NCBI GenBank assembly: GCA_028274925.1
Contig: JAQCNR010000104.1
Coordinates: 1 to 30,093 of the forward strand
Origin: Halovenus sp.
GTDB lineage: Archaea; Halobacteriota; Halobacteria; Halobacteriales; Haloarculaceae
Direction: 5' to 3'
Length of the DNA: 30,093 nt
In this document: one piece after another, positions 14,715-23,258 of the stretch
Layout: every line of letters starts with the position of its first letter
Position numbering within the stretch: the stretch's first letter is position 1
Translations under genes and position numbers: made by a program
Notes under the pieces: generated by a model
Told to the model about the DNA's origin: nothing
The model's input: the letters and a program-made list of their open reading frames with translations, nothing else
Databases searched by the model: none

Positions 14715-15802
14715 AGCACGCCCATCTCGTCAAGCCGTTCTGGGAGATACGTATCGGTAACGAAGTCCAGTCCACGGGAAGCCAGTGACTGCTGTTCGGA
14801 CTTCTTTTCGATATCGAGTTGGAGTTCTATCTGCTCCTCCCAGAACTCGGTCTGGAACCGGGGGTCGTCGAGTTCAGACTCCAGGGCATTGATATCGGAG
14901 TCGCTGAGCGGGTCGGTGGGGAGGTCGTACTCGACGATATCCTGCGGTCGGATGCCGACGAAATCCGCTTCTGGCGTCGCGAGATACTCCGAGAGGTGTG
15001 CGCTCTTGATCGAGCCGTAGGCCACAGACCCGTAAATGCGGTAACTCCAGGGGTCACCGTCAGTAAAGACGACCACCGGGAGGCCAAGTTCATCGTGCAG
15101 TCGTTTCGTAATCCGCCGGGTTGCCCGTGCAGGCTGGCCTTTCAGGTGGACGATGATCGAGTTGTAATTCTCGTCGAATCCGTTTTCGACGAGTCGGTCA
15201 CGCATACCACCGGTCTCCACACACAGAACGAAATCGGCGTCGTGGTCGAGGAAATCGATGGTGTCGGGATTGTTCGGAATCTGGTAGCCACCCTCACCGA
15301 CGTCTTTCTGGCAGTGGATTTCGCGTTCACCGCGGCGGGTCTGCTCGCGCAACTTGAGCGGGCCCATGATCGTCGCGCCGGATTCCTCCGGGCGCATGCG
15401 GAAATCTTCCCGTGTCGCGCCAGACACGATTTCGAGGTCTTCGATTAGCGAGTTCGATTCGTCCTGACTGCCGAACTGTGCTTCATCAAGATCCCACGAC
15501 TCCGAGAGGTAATACAGTTCTCGCAGCGTCGAAGAGCGGTCCTGTTCGATCTGGTTGACCAGAAAGTCGATCGTGTAGGAGGCTTTCAGGAGTTTCTCAG
15601 CACCGCTGACGGTCTTTGCCGTCCGTGTCGAGGTACGGTCGCCGTAGACCCAGACCTCTTCGTCTTCGTCGTATTCGATGTTGGTCTTCGTTCGGGTCGG
15701 GACCTGCATCTGGGGGACGTTGCCCTCGTCGAACTGTTCGTAGAACTGTTCGGCCAGCGCCATCAGTTGCTCGCGTGGGTCGGGTGTGTCTTCTGTACTC
15801 AT
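14711..15802 (-). CDS. top6A: DNA topoisomerase VI subunit A
   Basis: This 363-residue Spo11-like subunit makes the double-strand break in type IIB topoisomerase. The winged-helix domain holds the catalytic tyrosine in STLRELYYLSE, most likely Tyr98 (second of the pair). The Toprim domain supplies Glu196 (FVLCVETGGM) and the TDGDP aspartates Asp248 and Asp250 that bind magnesium. The length is close to other archaeal subunits. Its ATG follows the top6B stop by two bases, so both subunits come from one mRNA with B first. The TAA overlaps the convergent MFS stop codon by four bases. Confidence 0.96.
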   Translation of the reverse strand: MSTEDTPDPREQLMALAEQFYEQFDEGNVPQMQVPTRTKTNIEYDEDEEVWVYGDRTSTRTAKTVSGAEKLLKASYTIDFLVNQIEQDRSSTLRELYYLSESWDLDEAQFGSQDESNSLIEDLEIVSGATREDFRMRPEESGATIMGPLKLREQTRRGEREIHCQKDVGEGGYQIPNNPDTIDFLDHDADFVLCVETGGMRDRLVENGFDENYNSIIVHLKGQPARATRRITKRLHDELGLPVVVFTDGDPWSYRIYGSVAYGSIKSAHLSEYLATPEADFVGIRPQDIVEYDLPTDPLSDSDINALESELDDPRFQTEFWEEQIELQLDIEKKSEQQSLASRGLDFVTDTYLPERLDEMGVL

Positions 15803-15804
15803 TG

Positions 15805-18800
15805 TTAGGCGTCGATAGTCAGTTTCTCGTCTTCGATGCCATCAACCGAGAGGTTTGCCTCGGCAGCGTCTGCAACCTCGTAGTGCAAGGTCTGTTCGTC
15901 GCCGCTGTCGACGGTTGGATTCCACTTGATGAACCACTCGCCGTCCATCTCGATGACCTGCGCGTCACCGTTGGTTTCCGGTTCGGCGCTGACGATTTCG
16001 GTAATCTCCAACTCGGCCTGTGTATCCGAGTTGTTCTCGACAGTCACTTCCATCGCTCCGTCGGACTCCTCGCGTTCGACGAGCACGTCGTTCATAATCC
16101 GGGCGAGTGTGCCATCTATTTCGAGTTCGTCGTTTTTCGTGACGCTGGTGAGTTTCTCAGCCATCTCCGGGAGGATGGTCGCGAGTTTATCCTGTTTCTG
16201 GCGGCGCTGTTGCATCGAGCGCCGCTTGTTGAGGAAACTCTTGAGTTCGCGGGCGGCTTCTCGAACCGCGAGTTCGATTTCGTGCTCGATCTCCGGAACG
16301 TTCGCAACGGCGTCTTTGGACTCGCTCGTGAACGGGACGTTCGTCGACGCGATGTGGACCATAATCACTGCTGGTCCGTTCGGGAGTCCGCTGCCGCCGG
16401 GTTGGTCGAGTCCGTAGTTCCGCCACCCGATATCTTTCAGTACGTCAGTCGTTGCACACGCGCCGCGCTGGTAGACCAGCGGGACTCGGTTGGCAAAGCG
16501 CATTACGTCAGCCTTGCCGCCGTCTTCGAGTTCGCCGCCGTAGGCGATTCCCGCCTCGACGATGAACGGGTCACCGCCGTGAACTGCGGCGTCTCGCGTC
16601 GAAGCAGCGTAGAACTCTGCGTCGTACTCCTTGCGGAGGCCAGCCTCGACCAGTTCCGCTGTAATCGGGGCCAGACAGTCTGTCGGCGGCGAGATGATGT
16701 CCGTCTCTCGCATCGCCGTCAGCAGTTCGGAGGCTGCGTCGCGGTCGGACGCAATATCGGTGATCTGTGGCGGGTCGTCCGGAACCTTCGACGCAGTCTC
16801 CCACAGCGCCTCGGTGATATTCTCTCGGGCGGTGTCGCCGAAGGTTGCGTCGTCGCGGTCCTCGGTCATCTCTGCCGCCCGGTCGACGAACCGGCGCACA
16901 TCGTCCTCGACGAACCGGTGGCGGTCACCCGTCGCGAACTTGGCCGCGAGTCGCTCGGCCATCGCCTGTATCACAGCGTCGTCCTTTCGCTTCGTCGTCG
17001 CGTCGTCGATGAGCGCGTAGATGTCTGCCTCCCGCTCGTCTGTGATCGCCACCCACGCGGCGTCTCTGGCCTTCTCACGGACCGTCGCGCCGAAGGTCGT
17101 GCCGTGGTCGGTCTGGATGTCGTCGGCAGTCTCCTCGATGATGGTGGTCAGTTCGTGATGAGCGAGTCGCTCGTGGTCGTGAATCGCGTCGAGAACGCGC
17201 TCGGCGAAGTCGGCAGTGACCTCGCTTCCCTTGTTGGCGACGGCGTCGGTGATTGCTGCTTCGATATCCGCGTCTTCGTGGGCTTCTGGTGGCCGCCAGC
17301 GTAGTTCACGGCCGTAATATCGGTCGTTGAACGCTTCGATAACCGAGTCGGCTGTCTTCTGGCCGACCCGGGTAAACTCTCCCTGCATAAACCCTGACAG
17401 CGAGTACGAATCCGTCGACTCGGCCATCTTGATCAGCGTCCCGAGTTCGACGCCGTGTGGGTGTGGGCGAATTTCCTCCGTTTCTGCTGGGAGCTGGTCC
17501 GTCGCACGCTCGAATTTGAACTCTGCTTTGGGCTCGCGCAACTCCAGTCGGGCGTGTGGGTTGACGACCGCAGTGTGTTTGATGTAGTCGTGGAGCTGCT
17601 GGCGAGCGCGCATGTTCGCCTCCATCTCCAGTTCGATACGCGTGCCGTGTGGGCGGTCCCACGAGGTTGGCTCCTCGGCGCTAATCTCTGGTTCGTTTGT
17701 CTCGGTGTCGACAATCAACTCGAAGTACTGTGCCTGCTCGCTCCCCTCCGTCCGTGAGGTAATTCGCGCTGGCTTGCCCGAGGTCAACTGCGAGTACAGC
17801 ACTGCTGCGGAGATACCAATCCCCTGCTGTCCGCGGCTGTTTTTGACAGACAGCGCCCCGTCGTTCACGACGACGAAGTTCTCGTCGCGGCCGGTCGCTC
17901 CCGGAACAGAGATGTCGTAGACGTACTCCGGCGGCTCCGTCTTGCGGACCTCTTTTACTGGCAGGAGACACACGTCCGTCTCCGTAATACCCTGCAGACG
18001 CTTGATGTGCTCCCAGACGTCTCTGAGCGTCTCTGTGGGGCGATGTTTCTCGTCCAACAGTCCTATCTCTTCGAGATTGTGAACGTACCGCGGTTTCTCG
18101 ACGCAGTTTCCGTCGAGCGCCTCTTCGATGAGCGACTGGTACACCTCGGCGTGTTCGAGTGACGAGCCGACTCCGACCCCCATCAGCAATCCGGGTATTG
18201 AATCCGGGACGGTTTCGTGCGAAACCTCTCCGACCGCGAGTTCTTCGAGCAACGATGTCGGCACTCGCTTGTATCGCTGTTCGCCAGCGTCCAGCGAGCG
18301 CTCGAATTCGTCGAGGGTTTCGACGTCACCGCCGTAAACTTTCGTCCGGTACTGTGTAGACGTTCCGTCGCCGTAGCCGTTAGTCGACTCAGTCTGTTCG
18401 GTGCTGGCGAGCACCCCCTGCATATTCCAGAGTACCGAGAGCTGGCGCGCGAGCCGCTCGCTCACCGTCGTGTGAGAGAGTTCGTTGCTCGGATGGCTGT
18501 CGGAGCCGTCCCCTTGGTACAGTGCCGTAATGAACTCGCGCTGGTGCTCCGGAGAAACCCGGAAGACGAACTCGGGTATTTGTTTTGTTTCGGCGGCGTC
18601 GCCACAGACGCTCTCCAGAAACAGCGCCAGCGGCGAACCGAAGGCTTTGACCCGGGTCGAGTTTCGCTCGCGCTGGACCGTCGTCGACTCCGTTCCCAGC
18701 GCCGCGAACGTCTGTTCCGTGTGTTCGATCAACTCCTGCTCGTGTGAGCCGAACGTCAGGCCGACCTGTCGCGGTCCGGCGTGTCCTTCGGCGACGTAGT

Positions 18801-19899
18801 AGCCGAGTAACCGCATGAAATCCGTAGAAACTGGTACCGTGACCGGGAGTTCAGTCGCCTCTCCGCCGACCTGGTACGTTCGAAACGTACAGTCCCGCGT
18901 CGCGGCGAGAGACTCCCAGCCGAGTTCGAGAACGGTCTCGACCGGCAGATACCCGTCTTTTAGGTAGTTCGTTTCGAGGCTGTCTTTGAGGATATCGACC
19001 CCGTTGTACCGGTAGTACGTCCGCTTTCGGTCGCTCTCCGGCGAAGGCTTCTTGCGTACGTTCTCGCCGTCACGAATTCGTTCGAGGTCAGAGGACTCGA
19101 ATCCGTACACGTAGGCTCGCCGGTCCTCGAACTGAGACGGGCGGAGGTGTTCGAGCAGATTCACCTCCGAGAGCGAATCCTCGGGCGTCGGGAGCGAGCG
19201 CGGCGCGAGAACGGTGTCGCCGGGTTCGAGAGCCCCCGCCGCTACTTCTGTCGTCTCGCCGTCGGCGCTGACCGAGAACAGGCTGTGGTTGCCCGTGACT
19301 TCGACCGTCCGGCCCCTCTCCGTCAGTATTTCGTAGGTCTGTTCGTCGGTTTCGTGCCGAATTGCGTGGGTGACCGGTTGCCAGGTCATCTCGTGGGTCT
19401 CGCGGTCGAACGACGGCACCTCGATGCCCGCCGGCACGCGGCGACCGGCCTCGCCGTCTTCGGGCAGATAGGCGTCACACAACACACCGATGGGAACAGT
19501 ATCGACCTCGCCGTCACGTCGGACCAGCAGCTCCTGGTCGGGCGTTAGCGACTGCTCGCGTTTGTGAAACCGTGAGCCGTAGAGCAGTTTCCCGAAGACT
19601 TTCGGCACCTGTTCTTTGGTAATTCCCGGGCCGTTGTCCTCGATAACGAGCGTGTAGTAGTCGCGGTTTTCCTCGATTTCGACGTAAATATCCGGCAGAA
19701 TACCGGCTTCCTCACAGGCGTCGAGCGAGTTGTCGACCCCTTCCTTGACCGCAGTGACAAGCCCCCGGGCCCCCGAATCGAACCCGAGCATGTGCTTGTT
19801 CTTCTCGAAGAACTCGGCGATGGAGATAGAACGCTGGCTTTCGGCCAGCTCCTCGGCAACGCCTCCATCGTCGCCGAGCTGCGACTGATATGATGTCAT
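15805..19899 (-). CDS. top6B: DNA topoisomerase VI subunit B precursor containing an intein
   Basis: This subunit is the ATPase of topo VI. The 1364-residue product is far longer than the roughly 800 residues usual for Top6B because of an intein (residues 117-687); the spliced protein would have 793. GHKL motifs surround the insertion: N-box EGVDNSLDAC (about 53-62), DNGPGI (88-93), and, just after the intein, SRGQQGIGIS, the ATP-lid motif. Then follow the helix-two-turn-helix and transducer domains (ELRWRPPEAHED, FIVEAGIAYGG, NRVPLVYQRGA, HIASTNVPFTSESKDAVANV). The C-terminus is an Ig-like domain with acidic strands, as in longer euryarchaeal forms. Until splicing occurs the ATP site is split, so the precursor should be inactive. 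It is first gene of the top6B-top6A operon. Confidence 0.95.
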   Translation of the reverse strand: MTSYQSQLGDDGGVAEELAESQRSISIAEFFEKNKHMLGFDSGARGLVTAVKEGVDNSLDACEEAGILPDIYVEIEENRDYYTLVIEDNGPGITKEQVPKVFGKLLYGSRFHKREQSLTPDQELLVRRDGEVDTVPIGVLCDAYLPEDGEAGRRVPAGIEVPSFDRETHEMTWQPVTHAIRHETDEQTYEILTERGRTVEVTGNHSLFSVSADGETTEVAAGALEPGDTVLAPRSLPTPEDSLSEVNLLEHLRPSQFEDRRAYVYGFESSDLERIRDGENVRKKPSPESDRKRTYYRYNGVDILKDSLETNYLKDGYLPVETVLELGWESLAATRDCTFRTYQVGGEATELPVTVPVSTDFMRLLGYYVAEGHAGPRQVGLTFGSHEQELIEHTEQTFAALGTESTTVQRERNSTRVKAFGSPLALFLESVCGDAAETKQIPEFVFRVSPEHQREFITALYQGDGSDSHPSNELSHTTVSERLARQLSVLWNMQGVLASTEQTESTNGYGDGTSTQYRTKVYGGDVETLDEFERSLDAGEQRYKRVPTSLLEELAVGEVSHETVPDSIPGLLMGVGVGSSLEHAEVYQSLIEEALDGNCVEKPRYVHNLEEIGLLDEKHRPTETLRDVWEHIKRLQGITETDVCLLPVKEVRKTEPPEYVYDISVPGATGRDENFVVVNDGALSVKNSRGQQGIGISAAVLYSQLTSGKPARITSRTEGSEQAQYFELIVDTETNEPEISAEEPTSWDRPHGTRIELEMEANMRARQQLHDYIKHTAVVNPHARLELREPKAEFKFERATDQLPAETEEIRPHPHGVELGTLIKMAESTDSYSLSGFMQGEFTRVGQKTADSVIEAFNDRYYGRELRWRPPEAHEDADIEAAITDAVANKGSEVTADFAERVLDAIHDHERLAHHELTTIIEETADDIQTDHGTTFGATVREKARDAAWVAITDEREADIYALIDDATTKRKDDAVIQAMAERLAAKFATGDRHRFVEDDVRRFVDRAAEMTEDRDDATFGDTARENITEALWETASKVPDDPPQITDIASDRDAASELLTAMRETDIISPPTDCLAPITAELVEAGLRKEYDAEFYAASTRDAAVHGGDPFIVEAGIAYGGELEDGGKADVMRFANRVPLVYQRGACATTDVLKDIGWRNYGLDQPGGSGLPNGPAVIMVHIASTNVPFTSESKDAVANVPEIEHEIELAVREAARELKSFLNKRRSMQQRRQKQDKLATILPEMAEKLTSVTKNDELEIDGTLARIMNDVLVEREESDGAMEVTVENNSDTQAELEITEIVSAEPETNGDAQVIEMDGEWFIKWNPTVDSGDEQTLHYEVADAAEANLSVDGIEDEKLTIDA
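17839..19551 (-). mobile_element. intein with LAGLIDADG homing endonuclease core in Top6B
   Basis: The insertion is exactly 571 codons, between KREQ and SRGQQGIG of Top6B. Splicing blocks: A starts SLTPDQELLV (Ser1); B is TGNHSLF, with Thr86 and His89; F/G is EYVYDISVPG, later ENFVVVNDGALSVKN, ending at Asn571 before extein Ser. Endonuclease motifs are LLGYYVAEGH (248-257) and FITALYQGDGS (340-350), each with the expected acidic residue (Glu, Asp), so nuclease activity is plausible. The penultimate residue is Lys570 rather than the common His. The frame is unbroken. I recall inteins at Top6B in other haloarchaea, so the site may be an established one. Boundaries come from aligning by eye with remembered intein-free Top6B. 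Confidence 0.93.
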
Positions 19900-19919
19900 C
19901 GCCTCTTCCTACCCAGCCA

Positions 19920-19932
19920 ACGCTTAAAGATT
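19920..19932 (-). promoter_or_regulatory. TATA-like box of the top6BA operon
   Basis: The minus strand reads AATCTTTAAGCGT. The TTTAAG core is centred about 27 nt before the ATG at 19899. Confidence 0.55.
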
Positions 19933-20043
19933 GTACGCAAGCGGGGTGAAACTGAAACACTCGCCGTCGAGGTTTCCAGCAACCCCCACAACTGGTTGCT
20001 CCCTTTCCAGCAGTAACGAGAAACCCCTCTTGTGCTTAGCAAA

Positions 20044-20051
20044 GTATTTAC
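20044..20051 (+). promoter_or_regulatory. TATA-like box of the phosphotransferase gene
   Basis: GTATTTAC is centred 27 nt upstream of the ATG at 20075. This favours that start over an in-frame ATG at 19931. Confidence 0.55.
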
Positions 20052-20074
20052 AGCTCACTGGAATACGGCAGGTA

Positions 20075-21136
20075 ATGGCAACCGAATCTGATCTCGTCAA
20101 CCACGAGAATCTCCGCGCGTTTCTGGCCGAGCAGCTCGGAGCAACCGAGAAGTTCGACGTACAGCGCCACGACCAAGGCTTCTCGAACGAGACGCTGTTC
20201 GTCACCTGGGGTGACACAGAACTCGTTATTCGCCGACCGCCAGTCGGCGAGACAGCCGATACCGCCCACGATGTGCTCCGGGAGTACGAAGTCGTCGACG
20301 CGCTGCAGGACACCGACGTTCCAGTCCCGAACACAGTGGCCGCGACAGAGGACAGCGAGATAATCGGCGTTCCGTTCTACGTCATGGAACGACTCGACGG
20401 CGACGTACTGCGGTACTCCGAACCAGACCGCTTCGAGAATCCCGAAGCCCGTGCTGGAATCGGGACGGAGATGGTCGACACCCTCGCCGCAATTCACTCG
20501 GTCGAGTACGAGTCTGTTGGCCTCGGCGACTTTGGCAATCCAGACGGCTTCACCGGGCGACAGGTCGAGCGTTGGCAGGGCCAGTTCGAGTGGGCCTTCG
20601 AGGAGACAACTGAGTCTCGCGAGGTTCCAGAGATTGCCGAAATTGGCGACTGGCTGGCCGACAATGTCCCCGACGAACCCGCCCACACGCTCGTCCACGG
20701 CGACTACAAACTGGACAACGTTATTTTCGGTCCCGACGCCGACCCCGAACTCGCCGGTGTTCTCGACTGGGAGATGAGCACACTCGGCGACCCGCTGACC
20801 GACCTTGGCTGGTTCCTCTTTTTCTGGCTCGACCCGGTCGAAGGCGACCGCTCGCCGCTGATGCAAACGATGGCCCCCACATTCCTCACCGGCGAGGACT
20901 ACCACTCCCGCGGGGAGTTGGTCGACCGGTACGAACAGCAAACTGGCGTCGAGGTAGAGAACCTCACATTCTATCGCGTGCTCGCCGTCTACAAGATGGC
21001 TGCACTCGGCGAGATGTTCTACGCCCGCTATCTCATGGGCAACAGCGACAGTACATTCTACGCGATGATGGAAGACGGCGTCCCGCAACTGGCCGAGCAC
21101 GCACTGGAAATCATCGACGGAGAACGCCCGATTTGA
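20075..21136 (+). CDS. phosphotransferase family protein (APH/ACAD10-11-like kinase)
   Basis: This 353-residue protein has the aminoglycoside-phosphotransferase fold of small-molecule kinases. Motifs: the nucleotide-loop region GFSNETLFVTWGDTELVIRRPP (about 30-50), the hinge VPFYVMERLDGDVL, the catalytic loop HGDYKLDNVIF (about 209-219, with catalytic Asp and Mg-binding Asn), and the metal-binding LDWEMSTLGDPLTDLGWFLFFW. The overall pattern resembles the kinase domain fused to acyl-CoA dehydrogenases ACAD10/11, which handle 4-hydroxy acids, but here it stands alone and the substrate is not shown. Antibiotic resistance is unlikely. The next gene begins 4 nt after the stop, so the two are probably cotranscribed. 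Confidence 0.9.
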   Translation: MATESDLVNHENLRAFLAEQLGATEKFDVQRHDQGFSNETLFVTWGDTELVIRRPPVGETADTAHDVLREYEVVDALQDTDVPVPNTVAATEDSEIIGVPFYVMERLDGDVLRYSEPDRFENPEARAGIGTEMVDTLAAIHSVEYESVGLGDFGNPDGFTGRQVERWQGQFEWAFEETTESREVPEIAEIGDWLADNVPDEPAHTLVHGDYKLDNVIFGPDADPELAGVLDWEMSTLGDPLTDLGWFLFFWLDPVEGDRSPLMQTMAPTFLTGEDYHSRGELVDRYEQQTGVEVENLTFYRVLAVYKMAALGEMFYARYLMGNSDSTFYAMMEDGVPQLAEHALEIIDGERPI

Positions 21137-21140
21137 GCCG

Positions 21141-21827
21141 ATGACAGACAGTTCACAAGCAGGGACCTGTAACCGAGTCGACCGACTAGAGGATATTCCC
21201 AAGCCAGTCCCGACCGGCGAGTTTGTCGTCGTCGACGTCATTATCTCTTCGACGAGTATCGTTCGTCTGCTGGAGGAGGGCGCGTCCTACGTCAAGCCCT
21301 TCGGTGGTGTCGAGCAAGCGCTGCAGTTCAAGCGTGAGACAGACGACGCCGTGCTGGTCGGTGAAGACAACGGCGGGCCAATCGATGGGTTCGACCTCTC
21401 GCCGCTCCCGTCGGTCATCGCTGACGCCGATATCGAGGGTCGGCCGGTCGGGATTCGGACCTCGAACGGCACACGAGCGATGGACCGCGTCGGCCACCCG
21501 GAGGGGTTGCTCGTCGGCAGTACCGTCAACGCCGCCGCCGTTGCGGACGTACTGTGCGAGCGAAACCGTGACTCGCTGGTCGTCGCCGCGGGACGGCAGG
21601 GCGAAGTTGTGACAGAGGACACGGTGGGCGCGGAGTTGATTACGGCCAGATACCACGGCGAGTCGCTCGATGAATCGCAACTCCAAGAGCGATTACGAGC
21701 GTCCTCGACAGCGGAGTGGCTGAGAGAAATTGGCTTCGGTCACGAAGTCGACGCGCTCACGGCCTTCGACTCCTCGGAGACGGTGCCGACGCTCGAGGAC
21801 AGGCGGTTCGTCTCTTACACGTCGTAG
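21141..21827 (+). CDS. 2-phosphosulfolactate phosphatase (ComB) family protein
   Basis: This 228-residue protein resembles ComB, a Mg-dependent acid phosphatase of coenzyme M synthesis. Elements in order: VVVDVIISSTSIVRLLEEGASYVKPF, VLVGEDNGGPIDGFDLSPLP, GIRTSNGTRAMDRV, GSTVNAAAVADVL, and VVAAGRQGEVVTEDTVGAELI. Haloarchaea do not make coenzyme M by the methanogen route as far as I know, so the true substrate is probably another phosphoester. The N-terminal 15 or so residues are a non-conserved polar extension. It follows the phosphotransferase by 4 nt, and the pair (a kinase and a phosphatase) may act on related metabolites. Its 3' end overlaps the convergent M28 peptidase by 13 nt. Confidence 0.85.
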   Translation: MTDSSQAGTCNRVDRLEDIPKPVPTGEFVVVDVIISSTSIVRLLEEGASYVKPFGGVEQALQFKRETDDAVLVGEDNGGPIDGFDLSPLPSVIADADIEGRPVGIRTSNGTRAMDRVGHPEGLLVGSTVNAAAVADVLCERNRDSLVVAAGRQGEVVTEDTVGAELITARYHGESLDESQLQERLRASSTAEWLREIGFGHEVDALTAFDSSETVPTLEDRRFVSYTS

Positions 21828-23110
21828 CCTTCCTCGCGAGCGCGGTCACGCACTGTGTCGGCGGAGACGTGGTCAGGCGAGCAGTCTCCATCTGCGAGTT
21901 CGAGGACCATCTCCGCCAGCGGGAGCGCAATCGCCCGCAGGTCACGGGCGTCGAGTTTGTCGAGCGTGTCAGCGTGGGTGTGGCCCCAGCCTCGCCGGTC
22001 CGACCCGCCGACGGAGTAGGCCATCGCTGCCGGGACGCCCTCGCGGGCGAACGGCCAGTGGTCGCTGTGGGTGTTGACCTTCTCGTTGACGTCGACGGGC
22101 GTGGACCCGCGCTCGTCGACTCGCTCGGCGGCCTCGGCAATCGCCTCGAAGCCGTGGGTATCGACAGCGAGGTCACGGGTCGTCCCGATGCCGTCGAGAT
22201 TGAACACTGCCTTGACCTTCTCGTGGTCGAGTTGCTCCGCGGCGCGTGTCGAGCCAAGAAGGCCAATTTCCTCGGCTCCGAAGGTAGTTGCCCTGACCGC
22301 GGTTTCGAGGTCATCTTCGACCGTTTTCAGGATGCGGGCAACCTCCGCAACCAGCGCACAGCCACAGCCGTTGTCGTTGGCTCCCTCGGCAATGTCGTGG
22401 GCGTCGTGATGCGCCGTGAGCAGGAGTTCTTCATCGGTATTCGGCCCCAGTCGGGCGGAGACGTTGGCGGAGGACTGGTGTTGCAGTTCACACTCGACGG
22501 TTAGTTCGGCCTCGTCGATGGGACGCCGCGTGAGTTTGTCGGCCAGTTCGCGGGAGATACCAACGCCGGGAATCTCGCCAGGCGGCGAATCGCCGCCGAT
22601 GCCACCAGTCGGCGGCAGACAGCCATCTCTGCGGCTGCGATACAGAAACCCAACAGCGCCGCGGTCGGCGGCCATCTCGTATTTCTCGCGGCGGTGGAGC
22701 CAGCGGTCGTAGGAGTCCGGCGTGCCACCCAAGGCGACAACCAGCGCACCCCTGATGTCTTTCTCGTCGTACTCCTCGGGTGTACCGTAGCCAACGTCGA
22801 CGATTGGCCCCGTAACCTCTCCCGACGGCGTGAGCGGAAGTCCAATGAGTTCGTGGGTTCCCGTGTAACTGGTCGCTCGGCCGGGAACGCGAAGTTCCGA
22901 CCGCCCGCGGTACCACGTCGGCACCTCGAACTCTTCGACAGTCACGTCCTCGAGGCCGATGTCACGGAACTGCTCGGCCATCGCCTCGATAGCGGCCTGT
23001 TCGCCCTCGTGGCCGGCCATCCGGGGCGCACAGTCGACAAGCGTGTTCAGCAACTCCCAGGAGACTGACTCCGTGCACATCGACCCAATTGTCCGTTCTG
23101 GAACTCGCAT
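21815..23110 (-). CDS. M28 family metallopeptidase
   Basis: This 431-residue di-zinc aminopeptidase-like protein (numbering from the chosen start) has the M28 ligand set: His234-x-Asp236 (AHHDAHD), Asp246 (GANDNGCG), Glu280-Glu281 (FGAEEIGLLGS), Asp306 (NLDGIG) and a late His near 377 (GHTHADTLD). An inserted PA-like segment (GPIVDVGYG, then GALVVALGG and KYEMAADRGAVGFLYRS) spans about 100-210. There is no signal peptide, so it is probably cytoplasmic; the substrate is unknown. The start is uncertain among ATGs at 23140, 23110 and 23080. I chose 23110 because a TATA-like TTTGAG (minus strand, 23136-23141) is 29 nt away. The gene is divergent from gyrB. Confidence 0.88.
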   Translation of the reverse strand: MRVPERTIGSMCTESVSWELLNTLVDCAPRMAGHEGEQAAIEAMAEQFRDIGLEDVTVEEFEVPTWYRGRSELRVPGRATSYTGTHELIGLPLTPSGEVTGPIVDVGYGTPEEYDEKDIRGALVVALGGTPDSYDRWLHRREKYEMAADRGAVGFLYRSRRDGCLPPTGGIGGDSPPGEIPGVGISRELADKLTRRPIDEAELTVECELQHQSSANVSARLGPNTDEELLLTAHHDAHDIAEGANDNGCGCALVAEVARILKTVEDDLETAVRATTFGAEEIGLLGSTRAAEQLDHEKVKAVFNLDGIGTTRDLAVDTHGFEAIAEAAERVDERGSTPVDVNEKVNTHSDHWPFAREGVPAAMAYSVGGSDRRGWGHTHADTLDKLDARDLRAIALPLAEMVLELADGDCSPDHVSADTVRDRAREEGYDV

Positions 23111-23205
23111 AGCTGTCTGTTCTCGCTCCAACCGCCTCAAACTGCGGTTCGTGTCCGTTATTGCCCGTACCGTTATGCTGGGTTGTGGCCGTGCGCTCGT
23201 GCGCT

Positions 23206-23217
23206 CGCGCGTGCGTG
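23206..23217 (+). promoter_or_regulatory. 12-bp alternating purine-pyrimidine tract at the gyrB promoter
   Basis: CGCGCGTGCGTG alternates perfectly. It is preceded by two GTGCGC units (23191-23196 and 23199-23204), and lies three bases upstream of TTTAAG at 23221, the likely gyrB TATA box. Such tracts can adopt left-handed DNA under negative supercoiling. A similar RY element next to the TATA box is known in the haloarchaeal bop promoter. Confidence 0.45.
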
Positions 23218-23220
23218 GAG

Positions 23221-23226
23221 TTTAAG
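23221..23226 (+). promoter_or_regulatory. TATA-like box of the gyrBA operon
   Basis: TTTAAG is centred 35 nt before the ATG at 23259, predicting a short 5' leader of about 9 nt. A second AT-rich run (ACAATTATTC, 23240-23249) is too close to the start for a TATA box. Confidence 0.45.
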
Positions 23227-23258
23227 TCAACCCGGGTACAACAATTATTCACGATTTC

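Noticed and set aside
15616..17304. 562-codon plus-strand frame opposite top6A/top6B
   Set aside because: It is antisense to two well-supported topoisomerase genes with intact catalytic motifs.
17839..19551. the LAGLIDADG segment as a separate free-standing endonuclease gene or an intron
   Set aside because: The frame is continuous with Top6B on both sides, and splicing blocks A, B and F/G are present, so it is an intein.
20075..21136. aminoglycoside resistance determinant
   Set aside because: The APH fold is present, but the sequence pattern is that of ACAD10/11-like metabolic kinases. Haloarchaea are not targets of most aminoglycosides.
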